A DNA stretch of 64,000 nucleotides from Rhizobiaceae bacterium (GCA_019635775.1 JAHBYU010000006.1:183348-247347), one strand, 5' to 3'. Positions 28,412 through 38,686 are shown, counted from the first letter of the stretch. Program-made: numbers and translations. Notes: a model not told the origin generated them from the letters alone.

Positions 28412-28843
28412 GTGACGGTCAGAGCAATTCTAGAAGCCAAGGGGCACGATGTCGTGACCTTGGGTCCCAATGAAAAAATCTCCGAAGCGATAAGGCTGCT
28501 CGCCGACCATAAGATCGGGGCGCTGGTCGTCACAAATGAGGATCGCAAGATCGTCGGCATCCTGTCAGAGCGGGATATAGTCCGCATGCTTGGTCATAAG
28601 GGCGCCGAAGCACTCGATCTTGTCGTTCGCGATGTCATGACGCCGAAAGTCAAGATCTGCAACGAGCAGCACACCGTGAACGAGGTCATGGAAATCATGA
28701 CTCGCGGCCGCTTCAGGCACCTTCCCGTCGAAAAAAACGGTCAATTGGACGGCATCATCTCGATAGGCGACGTCGTTAAGCGCCGGATCGAAGATGTCGA
28801 GCGTGAGGCTGAGCAAATCCGCAGTTACATCGCCACGGCGTGA
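28412..28843 (+). CDS. CBS-domain-pair protein
   Basis: The start is GTG 28412, five nt after AGGAGG, giving 143 residues. Two CBS repeats are visible: LGPNEKISEAIRLLADHKIG with VVTNEDRKIVGILSERDIVR, and VNEVMEIMTRGRFRHLPV with LDGIISIGDVVKRRI. Stand-alone CBS pairs bind adenosyl nucleotides and sense energy state. The C-terminal helix (REAEQIRSYI) is common in this family. The partner is not evident. Confidence 0.9.
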   Translation: MTVRAILEAKGHDVVTLGPNEKISEAIRLLADHKIGALVVTNEDRKIVGILSERDIVRMLGHKGAEALDLVVRDVMTPKVKICNEQHTVNEVMEIMTRGRFRHLPVEKNGQLDGIISIGDVVKRRIEDVEREAEQIRSYIATA

Positions 28844-28856
28844 CGGCGGATTCGGT

Positions 28857-30092
28857 TCATAAAACGATGTGACCGACAACCGCTGTTGCCGGCACTACCA
28901 GCCAGGCAGGCAATTTCCAGGCCGAGATGGCAAGGAACGCCGCCGCCGCGATTGCCATGGACTGTGGCGACGTAACCCCCGTCTTGAATACGGGGTCATA
29001 GAGTGCCGCCGCAAGCAGGCCCACAACGGCGGCGTTGATTCCGAGCATGGCATTCCTGGTTGCCGGCGACGCTCGTAGATGCTCCCAGAAGGGAAGGGCA
29101 CCAACAACCAGCAACATCGAAGGTAGGTAGATCGCAATAAGCGCTATTGTTGCGCCCTGGACCCCGTTCGGCGGAGCCGAGTATTGCGAACCCAGATAGG
29201 CCGCGAATGAGAAGAGCGGCCCAGGAACCGCCTGCGCCATCCCGTATCCTGCCAGAAACGCATGTTCAGAGACGTGCCCCTGCGCGACGACCTCGGCCTG
29301 CAGCAGCGGCAGCACCACGTGTCCCCCGCCAAACACCAGCGAACCGGCGCGATAGAAGCCGTCAATCATGGCGACCACAGGACTTTGCGTGGTGATCGCC
29401 AGGAAAGGGAGCAGGGCAAGCAGGACGCCGAAGCAAGCGAGGAAAACCGCGCCCATTCTTTTGCTGACGGGGGTCGTCTGGACGTCACCAGGCACGGATC
29501 GCGAGATCAGGGGCTTCAGCCATGCAAGTCCGGCAAGGCCGCAAACAAGGATGGCGACAACCTGCCCCCCGGCCGTGGGCATGAGCATCACGATAACCAT
29601 CGCCAGGATGGCAAGGGTGGCTCGTTCCCGATCAGGTGTGAGGCTGGTGGCCATGCCCATCACGGCATGGGCCACTATGGCGACAACTCCGGCCTTGAGC
29701 CCGGCGATCCAGCCCTGACCCCATCCCGGATCGAGGACCGTAACGCCCCAGGCAAAAACGACGAGTATCACAGCCGAGGGCAGAGTAAATGCGGCCCACG
29801 CGGCGAGTAGGCCGACATAGCCGGCGCGCTGTAGCCCGATCGCCATGCCGACCTGGCTGGACGCCGGCCCTGGCAGGAATTGGCAAAGGGCGACCAGATC
29901 CGCATAGGAAGCTTCGCTGATCCACCTGCGACGAACCACGAAGGCCTCGCGAAAGTATCCGATATGCGCGACGGGGCCGCCAAACGACGTCAGCCCCAGT
30001 AGCAAGAAAGCAAGAAACACTTCTCCGGCAGTGCCCGGGGTGGGTGTCTGCCTCGACTCCTGCATTGTGACTTTCGGTTCCAAATGCGTCAT
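28857..30092 (-). CDS. chrA: Chromate transporter ChrA (long, two-domain)
   Basis: The 411-residue protein has two homologous CHR halves. The first has LGLTSFGGPVAHIGYFR and QFLPGPASSQVGMAIG; the second has GSLVFGGGHVVLPLL and AQAVPGPLFSFAAYLG. About ten to twelve membrane helices are present. The family exports chromate using the proton gradient. The start is uncertain: ATG 30092 was chosen, with 30065 and 30164 as alternatives, and none has a good site. A second chrA lies at 43539. Confidence 0.9.
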   Translation of the reverse strand: MTHLEPKVTMQESRQTPTPGTAGEVFLAFLLLGLTSFGGPVAHIGYFREAFVVRRRWISEASYADLVALCQFLPGPASSQVGMAIGLQRAGYVGLLAAWAAFTLPSAVILVVFAWGVTVLDPGWGQGWIAGLKAGVVAIVAHAVMGMATSLTPDRERATLAILAMVIVMLMPTAGGQVVAILVCGLAGLAWLKPLISRSVPGDVQTTPVSKRMGAVFLACFGVLLALLPFLAITTQSPVVAMIDGFYRAGSLVFGGGHVVLPLLQAEVVAQGHVSEHAFLAGYGMAQAVPGPLFSFAAYLGSQYSAPPNGVQGATIALIAIYLPSMLLVVGALPFWEHLRASPATRNAMLGINAAVVGLLAAALYDPVFKTGVTSPQSMAIAAAAFLAISAWKLPAWLVVPATAVVGHIVL

Positions 30093-30218
30093 GGCGGACT
30101 TGTTAGCTGGCAACTGTGACGGCGCGATTGCAAAGATGCGATGATCGACTGACAGGCTATCCATTGCCAGATTTCGCGCCTATATGCATCGTCTTGTAAG
30201 AGATACAGTCGCCGCGAC

Positions 30219-30602
30219 ATGAACCGATACGGTAAGCAAAGGGAGAGGGCGTCCGACATGCTGTCGGCGTTGTTCCTGTTGTTCGCCATGCTTCTGGCCG
30301 GCAGCTACGGAACGTTGCCATCACAATCTGCATCGGTTGCGTTCCAGACTTCGCCTGAACGTGCAGGCCAGGGGCGCAGGTCTGCCCCGATCCTCTCCAG
30401 CCAGCAGTTCGTTGTTTCCGAGGCGCGGGACATTTCCGTTTCCTCTTCGGATGACGGCAAGGCCAAGACGGTTCTCGCGTCGGCGGAAGCAAGTCTGCCG
30501 CTCCCGCAAACAAGCTCCAAACCTGATACTCCCGCCGCATCGGGGTGCTTTTGGGCCTCCGCATCGGCCTTCGATGCGCGCGCACCTCCCCATCGTTCCT
30601 GA
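30219..30602 (+). CDS. Small hypothetical exported protein
   Basis: The 127-residue frame has one hydrophobic stretch (MLSALFLLFAMLLAGSYG) that could be a signal peptide or anchor, then a Ser/Ala/Pro-rich tail with no motif. If translation starts at the internal ATG 30261, the signal would be more typical. It ends 104 bp before secDF and reads the same way. Low complexity and absence of a recognised family make it doubtful. Confidence 0.4.
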   Translation: MNRYGKQRERASDMLSALFLLFAMLLAGSYGTLPSQSASVAFQTSPERAGQGRRSAPILSSQQFVVSEARDISVSSSDDGKAKTVLASAEASLPLPQTSSKPDTPAASGCFWASASAFDARAPPHRS

Positions 30603-30706
30603 ATCGAACTGAAACGATGCGGTCTCCTCTCGGGCCGCATTTCCGATTTCTGGCTCCGACCGCGCCCTGACCGGCTCGGAAGGCGCTATCGACAGGACTT
30701 CCGACC

Positions 30707-33229
30707 ATGAAAACCTCAAGATGGGTCGTGGTGACGTATGTCATCCTGATCCTCGCCGGCGTAATCGCCGCGCTTCCGAACATGTTTACACCCAGGCAGC
30801 TTGCGTCAATGCCGAGCTGGCTACCGAAACACCAGATCACTCTTGGCCTCGATCTTCAGGGCGGATCGCACCTCGTGCTCGAAGTGGACGCCGCCGCGCT
30901 CAGGACCGATCGGCTTCGCACTTTGCTCGATGACGTTCGCGCAACCTTGCGCAAGGAGCGCATCGACGCGCGTTCGGCCCGCATATCATCCGGCGTCATA
31001 AGCGTGACGATCGACAACCCGGACCAGCTAGCCAAGGCGCAGGCGGCCATCGATGCGATGGCTATTCCGGTTGGCGTCGGAGGGCAGAAGGACCTCGATA
31101 TAAGCAATGACGGCGCAACCATCAGGATTGCGCTGACCGAAGCCGGCATAAACGACAGGATAGATTCTGCGCTGCGGCAGAGTCTCGAGATCGTGCGCCA
31201 GCGCGTCGATCAGGTCGGCGTGGCGGAGCCTACTATCCAGCGTGTCGGCGCCGACCGCATTCTCGTGCAGCTGCCCGGCCTGCAGGACCCGACGCGGCTA
31301 CGCCAGCTTCTGGGGTCGACTGCCAAGATGACCTTCCACCTGCTTGCCGACACATCCAATGGCGCTCAGCTGCCCGCAGGCGTCACGATGCTGCCGGACG
31401 CCAAAAGCGGTCAGCAATACGCGGTTGAGGATCGCGTGGCGCTGGACGGCGAGCACCTGACCGATGCGCGGGCCAGCTTCGACCAGCGGACGCGCGAGCC
31501 ATTGGTGACATTCCGTTTCGATGGCATCGGCGCGCGCAAGTTCGCCGAAATCACACAGGCCAATGTAGGCAGGCCATTTGCCATAGTGCTGGACGGCAAG
31601 GTGCTGTCCGCACCGGTCATCCGGGAGCCGATCATGGGCGGTTCGGGACAGATCAGCGGCAACTTCACCGTCGAGGAAACATCGACGCTTGCGGCATTGC
31701 TGCGCGCTGGTGCGCTTCCTGCGCCGCTGACGGTGATCGAAGAGCGCACGGTCGGCCCGGACCTTGGCGGCGACGTCATCAAGATGGGCATTTATACCGG
31801 TATTGCCGGTTTTGCCGCTGTGGTGCTGTTCATGGTCGCGCTCTACGGCTCCTGGGGCATGATCGCGAACTTTGCGCTCCTGTTGCACCTCATCCTCACC
31901 TTCGGCGTTTTGAACATCATTGGTGCGACGCTCACCCTGCCGGGCATTGCCGGTATCATTCTCGGCATCGGCTTCGGCGTTGACGCCAACATCCTGATCA
32001 ACGAGCGAATACGCGAGGAGTCGAAGAAGGGGCTGAGCGCGTTTGCTGCCCTCGACAACGGTTTCAGGCGCGCCTATTCGACGATCGTCGACGCCAACGT
32101 GACCTCGCTGATCGCAACCGGGCTTCTTTTCATGTTCGGCTCCGGGCCGGTGAAGGGCTTTGCCGTCGCCATGTTCCTCGGCACCTGCCTTTCGATGTTC
32201 ACAGCGGTATCCGTCACTCGGATCATGATGGCGTCGGTCGTTCGCAGAAAGAAGCTCAAGACCATCAGGATCGAGCCACTCATACGCTTCTTCCCCGAAA
32301 AGACCTCGATCGCCTTCATGAAGGGCCGCTACCTTGGCATAGCGACGTCTATCCTGCTCTCTCTCGTCTCAGTCGGGTTGTTCATCAAGCCAGGCCTCAA
32401 CTACGGCATCGACTTCAAGGGCGGCATACAGGTCGAGATCACCACATCGACACCGGCTGACCTCGCGCAGCTTCGCGACACGCTCACGCAGCTCGACATA
32501 GGCGAGGTGGCCTTGCAGCAGGTCGGAGGTCTCGACAACGACGTTCTTATCCGGGTCCAGCGCCAGGACGGCCCCGAAACCGCGCAGACGAGGGCGGTCG
32601 ATGCTGTGAAGGCAGCAGTGCTTAAGCGCGATCCGGCGGTCAAGTTCGACAAGACGGATGTCGTGGGGCCGAAGGTCAGTGGCGAGCTCGCACAGTCCGG
32701 CATCCTGGCTGTGGTCCTGGCGGCGGTCGCGATGCTTGTCTACATCTGGTGGCGTTTCGAATGGAACTTTGCCATCGGCGCGATCGCGACGCTTATCCTG
32801 GACACAACCAAGATGGTCGGCTTCTTCGCCCTGTTCCAGCTTGACTTCAACCTGACGGCCATAGCAGCGTTGCTGACGATCATCGGCTATTCCGTAAACG
32901 ACAAAGTCGTTGTCTACGACCGAATGCGTGAAAATCTCCGGCTCTACAAGAAGATGCCACTTCGCGAGGTCATCGACATGAGCATCAACCAGGTGTTCGC
33001 GCGCTGCATCTATACGTCCGTGGCGATCCTTTTATCGATGCTGCCGATGGCGATCTGGGGTGGCAGTGCTGTCGAGAACTTCGCAATACCGATGGTCGTG
33101 GGCGTCGTGATCGCGACCACGTCGTCGATCTTCATCGCGGCGCCAATACTGCTCCTGCTTGGGGACTGGTGGAAGCATCGCCATGAGCGAGAGAAAGCTG
33201 GGCTCGACCCGTTAGCGAAGCCCGCCTGA
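30707..33229 (+). CDS. secDF: Fused protein translocase subunit SecDF
   Basis: At 840 residues it joins SecD (about 1-515) and SecF (about 535-840). Visible are LGLDLQGGSHLVLEVD, DQVGVAEPTIQRVG, the SecD segment GFGVDANILINERIREE, and in SecF GIDFKGGIQVEI and SVNDKVVVYDRMREN. Twelve membrane helices and two periplasmic domains are expected. It uses the proton gradient to help SecYEG export proteins. The fusion is common in rhizobia. A stem-loop follows 9 bp after the stop. Confidence 0.96.
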   Translation: MKTSRWVVVTYVILILAGVIAALPNMFTPRQLASMPSWLPKHQITLGLDLQGGSHLVLEVDAAALRTDRLRTLLDDVRATLRKERIDARSARISSGVISVTIDNPDQLAKAQAAIDAMAIPVGVGGQKDLDISNDGATIRIALTEAGINDRIDSALRQSLEIVRQRVDQVGVAEPTIQRVGADRILVQLPGLQDPTRLRQLLGSTAKMTFHLLADTSNGAQLPAGVTMLPDAKSGQQYAVEDRVALDGEHLTDARASFDQRTREPLVTFRFDGIGARKFAEITQANVGRPFAIVLDGKVLSAPVIREPIMGGSGQISGNFTVEETSTLAALLRAGALPAPLTVIEERTVGPDLGGDVIKMGIYTGIAGFAAVVLFMVALYGSWGMIANFALLLHLILTFGVLNIIGATLTLPGIAGIILGIGFGVDANILINERIREESKKGLSAFAALDNGFRRAYSTIVDANVTSLIATGLLFMFGSGPVKGFAVAMFLGTCLSMFTAVSVTRIMMASVVRRKKLKTIRIEPLIRFFPEKTSIAFMKGRYLGIATSILLSLVSVGLFIKPGLNYGIDFKGGIQVEITTSTPADLAQLRDTLTQLDIGEVALQQVGGLDNDVLIRVQRQDGPETAQTRAVDAVKAAVLKRDPAVKFDKTDVVGPKVSGELAQSGILAVVLAAVAMLVYIWWRFEWNFAIGAIATLILDTTKMVGFFALFQLDFNLTAIAALLTIIGYSVNDKVVVYDRMRENLRLYKKMPLREVIDMSINQVFARCIYTSVAILLSMLPMAIWGGSAVENFAIPMVVGVVIATTSSIFIAAPILLLLGDWWKHRHEREKAGLDPLAKPA

Positions 33230-33238
33230 CCGTTGGTT

Positions 33239-33266
33239 GGAGGCGCCGGGAACCGTCGGCGCCTCC
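33239..33266 (+). terminator. Hairpin after secDF
   Basis: GGAGGCGCC and GGCGCCTCC form a perfect 9-bp stem with a 10-nt loop directly after the secDF stop. There is no T-run on this strand, so it may be Rho-assisted. Confidence 0.55.
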
Positions 33267-33367
33267 ATTCCTGAAAAAAGACACAACAATGCCCTCTAAC
33301 CATCATTGGCGTGTCACGTTTGACTGCTTATCTGTCAGCGTGCGGGGAGCTTTCGTGGAGGCGAAAG

Positions 33368-33565
33368 ATGACCGAGGGCAAGATGACCAAGCTCGACGAA
33401 CTGCTGGGCGATCCGATGATCCAGATGGTGATGGAGCGCGATCGGGTGAGGCCGGAAGATTTGCGCGCGATGCTCGAGCGCGACTTGCGCCGCCATTCCG
33501 CCAGGAATCAGATTCCACCGGCGCACGTCATCGCGGCATGCCAGGGTCGTAGCCTCTGCTGCTGA
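33368..33565 (+). CDS. Small hypothetical protein
   Basis: The frame gives 65 residues from ATG 33368, 6 nt after GGAGG, which decides the start. The sequence is charged and probably helical (KLDELLGDPMIQMVMERD, VRPEDLRAMLERDLRRH) and ends in CC. No membrane segment is present. It resembles small conserved alphaproteobacterial proteins without a named function. A perfect hairpin follows 19 bp after the stop, which supports a real transcription unit. Confidence 0.7.
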   Translation: MTEGKMTKLDELLGDPMIQMVMERDRVRPEDLRAMLERDLRRHSARNQIPPAHVIAACQGRSLCC

Positions 33566-33584
33566 TTGGCAGTCGCACAAATTT

Positions 33585-33607
33585 GCGCCCGATTTTCAAT
33601 CGGGCGC
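33585..33607 (+). terminator. Hairpin after small hypothetical gene
   Basis: GCGCCCGATT and AATCGGGCGC make a perfect 10-bp stem with loop TTC, 19 bp after the stop at 33565. The T-run is absent. Confidence 0.6.
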
Positions 33608-33728
33608 CCGTCATTAAGACTTTGATTCAAACTTTGTTGGTAATTTCCCGATAGCGATTCGGCTTCGGGTTTCAGTTTTCGTTCAAAGACCCGTCCGCCT
33701 TTGTTTTTTGTATCGCGTACGGGGTATC

Positions 33729-34769
33729 ATGCGTCGGCTCGTCCTTTTGGCATGTCTGGGAATATCCACGCTCGGCCTTGGCGGATGCTCGTCCACATCC
33801 GGAATAGACAGCCTTGGCCTGTCGAACCTGAAACCCTCGAAGGAAACCACAGCGGCCATCCCACGTCCCACCGAGACCGTCGCCGAACAGATGACGCCGA
33901 TGTCATCGGAGATGAAGGCCATCGCGGAAACAGGCATGCCGGCCGTCAAGCCGAGCGCTCTTGTTGGCACAAAGCAGGCGAGGGCAGTCGATGCAGCAGA
34001 AGAAGTCGCGCTCGCCGTTCCCGAAAAGGCAGTCTACAAGGGAAGCAAGAAGGTCGTTCGCCATCGCTTTCGGGACGCCAAGCCGATCAATTTCGGAAAA
34101 GTGAAACCGCAGGATTTTGCTGTTCACGGCGTGGACGTGTCGCGTTGGCAGGGGAATATCGACTGGCAGACGCTTCGCAGCCAGGGCGCCAACTTCGTCT
34201 ACATCAAGGCTACGGATGGCGGCGACCACCTAGACCCGATGTTCCGCAAAAACTGGGATGGAGCACACCGCGCTGGCTTGAAACGCGGTGCCTATCACTT
34301 TTTCTACTGGTGCCGCGTGGCCAGCGAACAAGCCGACTGGTTCATCCGCAACGTGCCAAAGGTCGAGGGGGCGCTGCCGCCCGTCATTGATGTCGAATAC
34401 AATCATCTGTCGAGCTGCAAGCGTCGGTTGCCACGCGCTAAGGTGATCGAAAAGATGCAGGTATTCATGGACAGGCTGGAGGCTCATTACGGCCAACGCC
34501 CCATCATCTACACCGCGCCGGACTTTTATGCAGACAATCTGCGGGGCGAATTCCTCGACTATCCGTTCTGGCTGCGTTCCGTGGCCGCGCATCCCTCCGT
34601 GCGCTATCCGGGGCGCAACTGGGTATTCTGGCAGTATTCCGGCTCCGGCCTGTCACAGGGCGTGAACGAGAAGATCGATCTCAATGTCTTCAATGGCAGC
34701 GAGAAGCAGTGGTGGAACTGGGTGGGACGCGTTACGAAATCGGGCTCGCGAATGGCGTCAGCCGACTAG
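33729..34769 (+). CDS. GH25 family lysozyme-like lipoprotein
   Basis: The 346-residue protein opens with a lipoprotein signal (RRLVLLACLGIST, lipobox LGGC). After a linker of about 100 residues comes a GH25 domain: VHGVDVSRWQGNIDW, NFVYIKATDGGDHLD, AYHFFYWC, and PVIDVEYN with the catalytic Asp/Glu. It should cut the glycan of peptidoglycan from an outer-membrane anchor. ATG 33729 follows ACGGGGTATC; a start 21 bp upstream would put seven residues before the signal. Confidence 0.92.
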   Translation: MRRLVLLACLGISTLGLGGCSSTSGIDSLGLSNLKPSKETTAAIPRPTETVAEQMTPMSSEMKAIAETGMPAVKPSALVGTKQARAVDAAEEVALAVPEKAVYKGSKKVVRHRFRDAKPINFGKVKPQDFAVHGVDVSRWQGNIDWQTLRSQGANFVYIKATDGGDHLDPMFRKNWDGAHRAGLKRGAYHFFYWCRVASEQADWFIRNVPKVEGALPPVIDVEYNHLSSCKRRLPRAKVIEKMQVFMDRLEAHYGQRPIIYTAPDFYADNLRGEFLDYPFWLRSVAAHPSVRYPGRNWVFWQYSGSGLSQGVNEKIDLNVFNGSEKQWWNWVGRVTKSGSRMASAD

Positions 34770-34915
34770 GAGCCGTCCCCCGCAGCAGTCCGGACGCCGT
34801 CCCAGGCTGAGTTACACATAGGGACACACTCCACGCGCGACCTTGTAGCCCTTGCCATTCAGGTTTCCTGACGCCATAAGCGGTACGAACGACGCCCGCC
34901 GGCGACGAGGAATCG

Positions 34916-35314
34916 ATGAAGAAGTTCTGGACGCAGTTTTTTACCTGGTGGAACGGGCAGAATCTCAACACCCGGTTCTACACTTGGCGCTTTGGCAATC
35001 GCGTCGGCCAGGATGAAGCCGGCAACGTCTACTACGAGGGCGGCAAGAACTCCGACGGGCAGGTTCGCCGCTGGGTCATCTACAATGGCTACTCTGAAGG
35101 GTCCGCAGTTCCGCCGGGCTGGCACGGCTGGCTTCACCACCGAGTGGACACTCCGCCGACACAGGAAAATTACAAACCTCGCGACTGGCAGAAGCCGCAC
35201 CTGCCGAACTTGACCGGAACTCCTGGCGCCTATCGTCCTCCGGGATCGATCCTGAGCGGTGGCCACAGGCCGCAGGTTACCGGCGACTATGACGCATGGA
35301 CGCCTGGGAATTGA
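34916..35314 (+). CDS. NDUFA12-like complex I accessory subunit
   Basis: The 132-residue protein has the NDUFA12/B17.2 pattern: RFGNRVGQDEAGNVYYE, RRWVIYNGYSEGSAVPPGWHGWLHH and KPHLPNLTGTPGAYRPPGS. In Alphaproteobacteria and mitochondria this protein joins respiratory complex I; it is not in the nuo operon here. It is followed by a perfect terminator-like hairpin. Confidence 0.93.
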   Translation: MKKFWTQFFTWWNGQNLNTRFYTWRFGNRVGQDEAGNVYYEGGKNSDGQVRRWVIYNGYSEGSAVPPGWHGWLHHRVDTPPTQENYKPRDWQKPHLPNLTGTPGAYRPPGSILSGGHRPQVTGDYDAWTPGN

Positions 35315-35328
35315 TCCTTCCGGAACAG

Positions 35329-35352
35329 TGTGGCGAGTCTTTTCTCGCCACA
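35329..35352 (+). terminator. Hairpin after NDUFA12 gene
   Basis: TGTGGCGAG and CTCGCCACA form a perfect 9-bp stem with loop TCTTTT, 14 bp after the stop codon. Confidence 0.6.
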
Positions 35353-35437
35353 ATTGCCGGTTAGTCGCGTGAGGGGTTCCACAATCGACGGATGGCCAGG
35401 GTGTAACCGGCCTGAAGCAACCACCGGTGTTTCGCGC

Positions 35438-35857
35438 ATGCTTCGCATTCCAAGGACTCTGGTAACTTCCGGACTGGCAGTCATTGCGGCGCTGATGCTG
35501 GGCCTGTCTCAGGCAAAGGCAGAACGCATCAGCAATCCGGTCGCGGAATTCACGGGCGTCGACAAGATTACCGGCCGCATCATCACCTTCGACGTCTACA
35601 TCGACGAGACGGTTCAGTTCGGCGCGCTGCAGGTTACGCCGCGTGTCTGCTATTCGCGGCCCATCACCGAGGAGCCGAAGACGGACTCGTTCGTCGAGGT
35701 GGATGAGATCACGCTCGACCGCAAGATCCGCAGGATATTCACCGGCTGGATGTTCGCGGAAAGCCCCGGCCTCAACGCTGTAGAACATGCCGTCTACGAT
35801 GTCTGGCTGAAGGCTTGCAAACAGTCGTCCGACGTACCGCCGCCGGAGACAAACTGA
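35438..35857 (+). CDS. DUF2155 family periplasmic protein
   Basis: From ATG 35438 the product has 139 residues. A signal peptide (VTSGLAVIAALMLGLSQAKA) is followed by VAEFTGVDKITGRIITFDVY, QVTPRVCYSRPITEEPKTD and RIFTGWMFAESPGLNAVEH, the DUF2155 core. The family is alphaproteobacterial, exported and of unknown function, usually found beside the NDUFA12 and aat genes as here. Only 5 bp separate it from the beta-lactamase gene. Confidence 0.88.
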   Translation: MLRIPRTLVTSGLAVIAALMLGLSQAKAERISNPVAEFTGVDKITGRIITFDVYIDETVQFGALQVTPRVCYSRPITEEPKTDSFVEVDEITLDRKIRRIFTGWMFAESPGLNAVEHAVYDVWLKACKQSSDVPPPETN

Positions 35858-35862
35858 CCGAT

Positions 35863-36693
35863 ATGCATACGCGTGACCGGTGGACAATCCGAGCTTCCGC
35901 ATTCCTTTTGATAGCTTTCGTCCCTGGTCCGGCATTGGCGAGCGATGTTTGCACCGTCCTTGCCGATGCCGCGACGGGCAAGATCTTGTTTGAGGACGGA
36001 GAATGCGACGCTGCGATGCCGCCCGCATCCACTTTCAAGATTCCAATCAGCCTCATGGGGTATGATTCGGGTTTCCTGACAGACGAGCGGAGTCCCGTTC
36101 TACCCTTCAAGGAGGGATATCCGGATTGGCGAAAGGAATGGCGCACGAATATCGACCCGACGGCATGGATGAAGGAGTCGGTTGTCTGGTATTCGCAGGT
36201 CATCACGCAGGCGCTCGGCCCCGAGAAATTCAACGGGTATGTCGAGGCATTCGACTACGGCAACCATGATGTCTCCGGAGATGCCGGAAAAAACAATGGA
36301 TTGACCCGCGCATGGCTGAGCTCATCGCTCCGCATCACCCCAGCTGAGCAGATCGCCTTTATGAGGGCTATCGTCAATCGGACACTGCCTGTCAGTTCGC
36401 ACGCCTACGAGATGACTGAGGCAATTCTGGTCGAATATGAATTGCCGAATGACTGGACCGTCCGCGGCAAGACTGGAGCGGGTTTCTCGGTTGCCAAGGA
36501 CGGAAAGCCTGAACGGCAGCGCCCCTTCGGCTGGTATGTTGGATGGGCCGAGAAGAGCGGCACGTCGATCGTATTCGCCCGGCTTACAGTACACTCCAAA
36601 CCACAGAAGATGAGCCCGGGAATGGGTACGAGAGACGATCTTCTGAAGCAACTGCCGGCGATGCTGGACCGGCTGCCGGATATCACGGACTGA
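35863..36693 (+). CDS. Class D (OXA-type) beta-lactamase
   Basis: The 276-residue protein has a signal peptide ([15 protein letters not shown]) and all class D active-site motifs: S56-TFK, S106-VV, Y132-GN and K203-TG. The Lys59 position is the one carboxylated in OXA enzymes. It should hydrolyse penicillins in the periplasm; the spectrum cannot be read from sequence. It lies 5 bp after the DUF2155 gene and overlaps aat by 11 bp at the 3' ends. Base composition is like its neighbours, so it looks chromosomal rather than recently acquired. Confidence 0.92.
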   Translation: MHTRDRWTIRASAFLLIAFVPGPALASDVCTVLADAATGKILFEDGECDAAMPPASTFKIPISLMGYDSGFLTDERSPVLPFKEGYPDWRKEWRTNIDPTAWMKESVVWYSQVITQALGPEKFNGYVEAFDYGNHDVSGDAGKNNGLTRAWLSSSLRITPAEQIAFMRAIVNRTLPVSSHAYEMTEAILVEYELPNDWTVRGKTGAGFSVAKDGKPERQRPFGWYVGWAEKSGTSIVFARLTVHSKPQKMSPGMGTRDDLLKQLPAMLDRLPDITD

Positions 36694-37300
36694 AGCGTGC
36701 TTCTCCCTTAAGGGCTTTCTCCAGCAGTTTTTCGTACCGCGCACGGGGTACGTCGACAGCCCCGAAGCGTTTCAGATGCTCGGTCGTAAACTGAGTGTCG
36801 AGAAGCACAAAGCCGCGATCGCGCAGCCGCTCGACAAGGTATGCGAGACAGACTTTCGAGGCGTCGGTTTCTCGCGAGAACATGCTCTCACCGAAAAAGG
36901 CCCGGCCAAGCCGCACGCCGTATAGTCCACCGACGAGCTTTCCCTGCCGCCATGCCTCCACCGAATGGCAGTGTCCAAGCCCGAACAGCTTGATATAGGC
37001 TTCGCGGATAGGCGCATTGATCCACGTTGTCTGACGGTCGTCGCGCTCTTCGGCGCAGGCATCGATGACGCCCGGAAAATCGGTGTCCACACGGACGTCG
37101 AACCGGGCTTGCCGAATTACTTTGCGCAGGCTCTTGGGAACATGGAAATCGTCCAGCGGAATGATTCCGCGCGTCTCCGGGCGCACCCAGAAGACCTCCG
37201 GCTCGCTTGCGCTCTCAGCCATCGGAAAGACTCCCGACGCATAGGCCTTCAGCAAAAGGTCCGTTGGAATTCGGTAGCCAGGTGCGTAGGGGCGCGTCAT
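36683..37300 (-). CDS. aat: Leucyl/phenylalanyl-tRNA--protein transferase
   Basis: The 205-residue protein has the Aat signature GVFPMAE near residue 24, then [46 protein letters not shown] and FFGESMFS. It adds Leu or Phe to N-terminal Arg or Lys residues, marking proteins for ClpAP (N-end rule). It is the last gene of aroQ-accB-accC-aat, 18 bp after accC. Confidence 0.95.
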   Translation of the reverse strand: MTRPYAPGYRIPTDLLLKAYASGVFPMAESASEPEVFWVRPETRGIIPLDDFHVPKSLRKVIRQARFDVRVDTDFPGVIDACAEERDDRQTTWINAPIREAYIKLFGLGHCHSVEAWRQGKLVGGLYGVRLGRAFFGESMFSRETDASKVCLAYLVERLRDRGFVLLDTQFTTEHLKRFGAVDVPRARYEKLLEKALKGEARFSP

Positions 37301-37318
37301 GCCCGCGCCCCTCCGACA

Positions 37319-38665
37319 CTATTCCGCCGACGAAGCGAGGTACTTTTCCAGCCAGTGGATATCGTAGTCGCCATTGGCGATGTCCGGGTTGCCGACGAGA
37401 TCGCGGAACAGTGGCAGTGTGGTGTTGATACCGTCCACCACGAATTCGTCGAGAGCACGGCGAAGCCGCATCATACATTCGACTCGGTTGCGCCCATGCA
37501 CGATGAGCTTGCCGATCAGGCTGTCGTAATAGGGCGGGATGCGATAGCCGGAGTAGACACCGGAATCGACCCGGATGCCAAGCCCGCCCGGTGTGTGGAA
37601 ATGCGTAATCGTGCCAGGTGATGGCGTGAAGGTACGCGGATCCTCGGCATTGATGCGGCATTCGATCGCGTGGCCGTGGAAACGGATATCGTCCTGGCGC
37701 ACCGACAGGCCGCCACCGGAGGCCACACGTATCTGCTCGTGCACGAGGTCGATACCTGTAATCGCTTCCGTTACCGGATGCTCGACCTGAAGGCGCGTGT
37801 TCATTTCAATGAAATAGAACTCGCCGTTTTCGTAGAGAAACTCGATGGTGCCCGCGCCGGAATAACCCAGGTCGGCGATAGCCTTTGCGCAGGTCTCACC
37901 AATCTGCGAGCGCTGGCCGGCATTGAGGGCAGGGGAATTGGCTTCCTCCCAAACCTTCTGGTGACGGCGTTGCAGCGAACAGTCGCGTTCCCCAAGATGG
38001 ATGCCACGCCCCATACCGTCGCCGAACACCTGTATTTCGATGTGGCGGGGCTTTTCGAGGTACTTTTCGATATAGACGGCGTCGTCGCCGAAGGCCGCGC
38101 CAGCTTCCGATTTCGCAGTTTTGAGCGCGACGTCGAGGTCTTCCGCGTTGCGCGCGACCTTCATGCCACGTCCGCCACCCCCGGCCGATGCCTTGATGAT
38201 GACCGGATAACCTATCTCGGCGGCGATGCGGTGCGCCTCCTTTTCATCGGATACCGCGCCATCCGATCCCGGAACGACCGGGATGCCCAGCCGCTTGGCC
38301 GTGCGCTTGGCCTCGATCTTGTCGCCCATAACCCTGATATGGTCTCCCGACGGCCCAATAAAGGTGATGTTGTGGGCAGCCAGAATGTCGGCGAACTTCG
38401 CGTTTTCTGACAGGAAGCCGTAACCCGGATGCACGGCGTCAGCGCCGGTGATCTCGCATGCGGCGACGATCTGGTGGATATTGAGATAGCTGTCGCGCGA
38501 CGGCGGCGGCCCGATGCAGACGCTTTCGTCAGCCAGGCGCACATGCATTGCGTCAGCGTCCGCCGTCGAGTGTACCACGACCGTCTGGATGCCAAGTTCA
38601 CGACATGCGCGAAGCACCCTGAGGGCGATCTCTCCACGATTGGCGATGAGGATTTTCTGGAACAT
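37319..38665 (-). CDS. accC: Acetyl-CoA carboxylase, biotin carboxylase subunit
   Basis: At 448 residues the length is normal. It opens with [20 protein letters not shown] and has the ATP-grasp glycine loop [11 protein letters not shown], then CSLQRRHQK and [14 protein letters not shown]. It carboxylates biotin on AccB with bicarbonate and ATP, the first half of malonyl-CoA formation. It lies 21 bp after accB, as in nearly all rhizobia. Confidence 0.97.
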   Translation of the reverse strand: MFQKILIANRGEIALRVLRACRELGIQTVVVHSTADADAMHVRLADESVCIGPPPSRDSYLNIHQIVAACEITGADAVHPGYGFLSENAKFADILAAHNITFIGPSGDHIRVMGDKIEAKRTAKRLGIPVVPGSDGAVSDEKEAHRIAAEIGYPVIIKASAGGGGRGMKVARNAEDLDVALKTAKSEAGAAFGDDAVYIEKYLEKPRHIEIQVFGDGMGRGIHLGERDCSLQRRHQKVWEEANSPALNAGQRSQIGETCAKAIADLGYSGAGTIEFLYENGEFYFIEMNTRLQVEHPVTEAITGIDLVHEQIRVASGGGLSVRQDDIRFHGHAIECRINAEDPRTFTPSPGTITHFHTPGGLGIRVDSGVYSGYRIPPYYDSLIGKLIVHGRNRVECMMRLRRALDEFVVDGINTTLPLFRDLVGNPDIANGDYDIHWLEKYLASSAE

Positions 38666-38686
38666 CTTGCGCCTGCTTTCCCGGCG

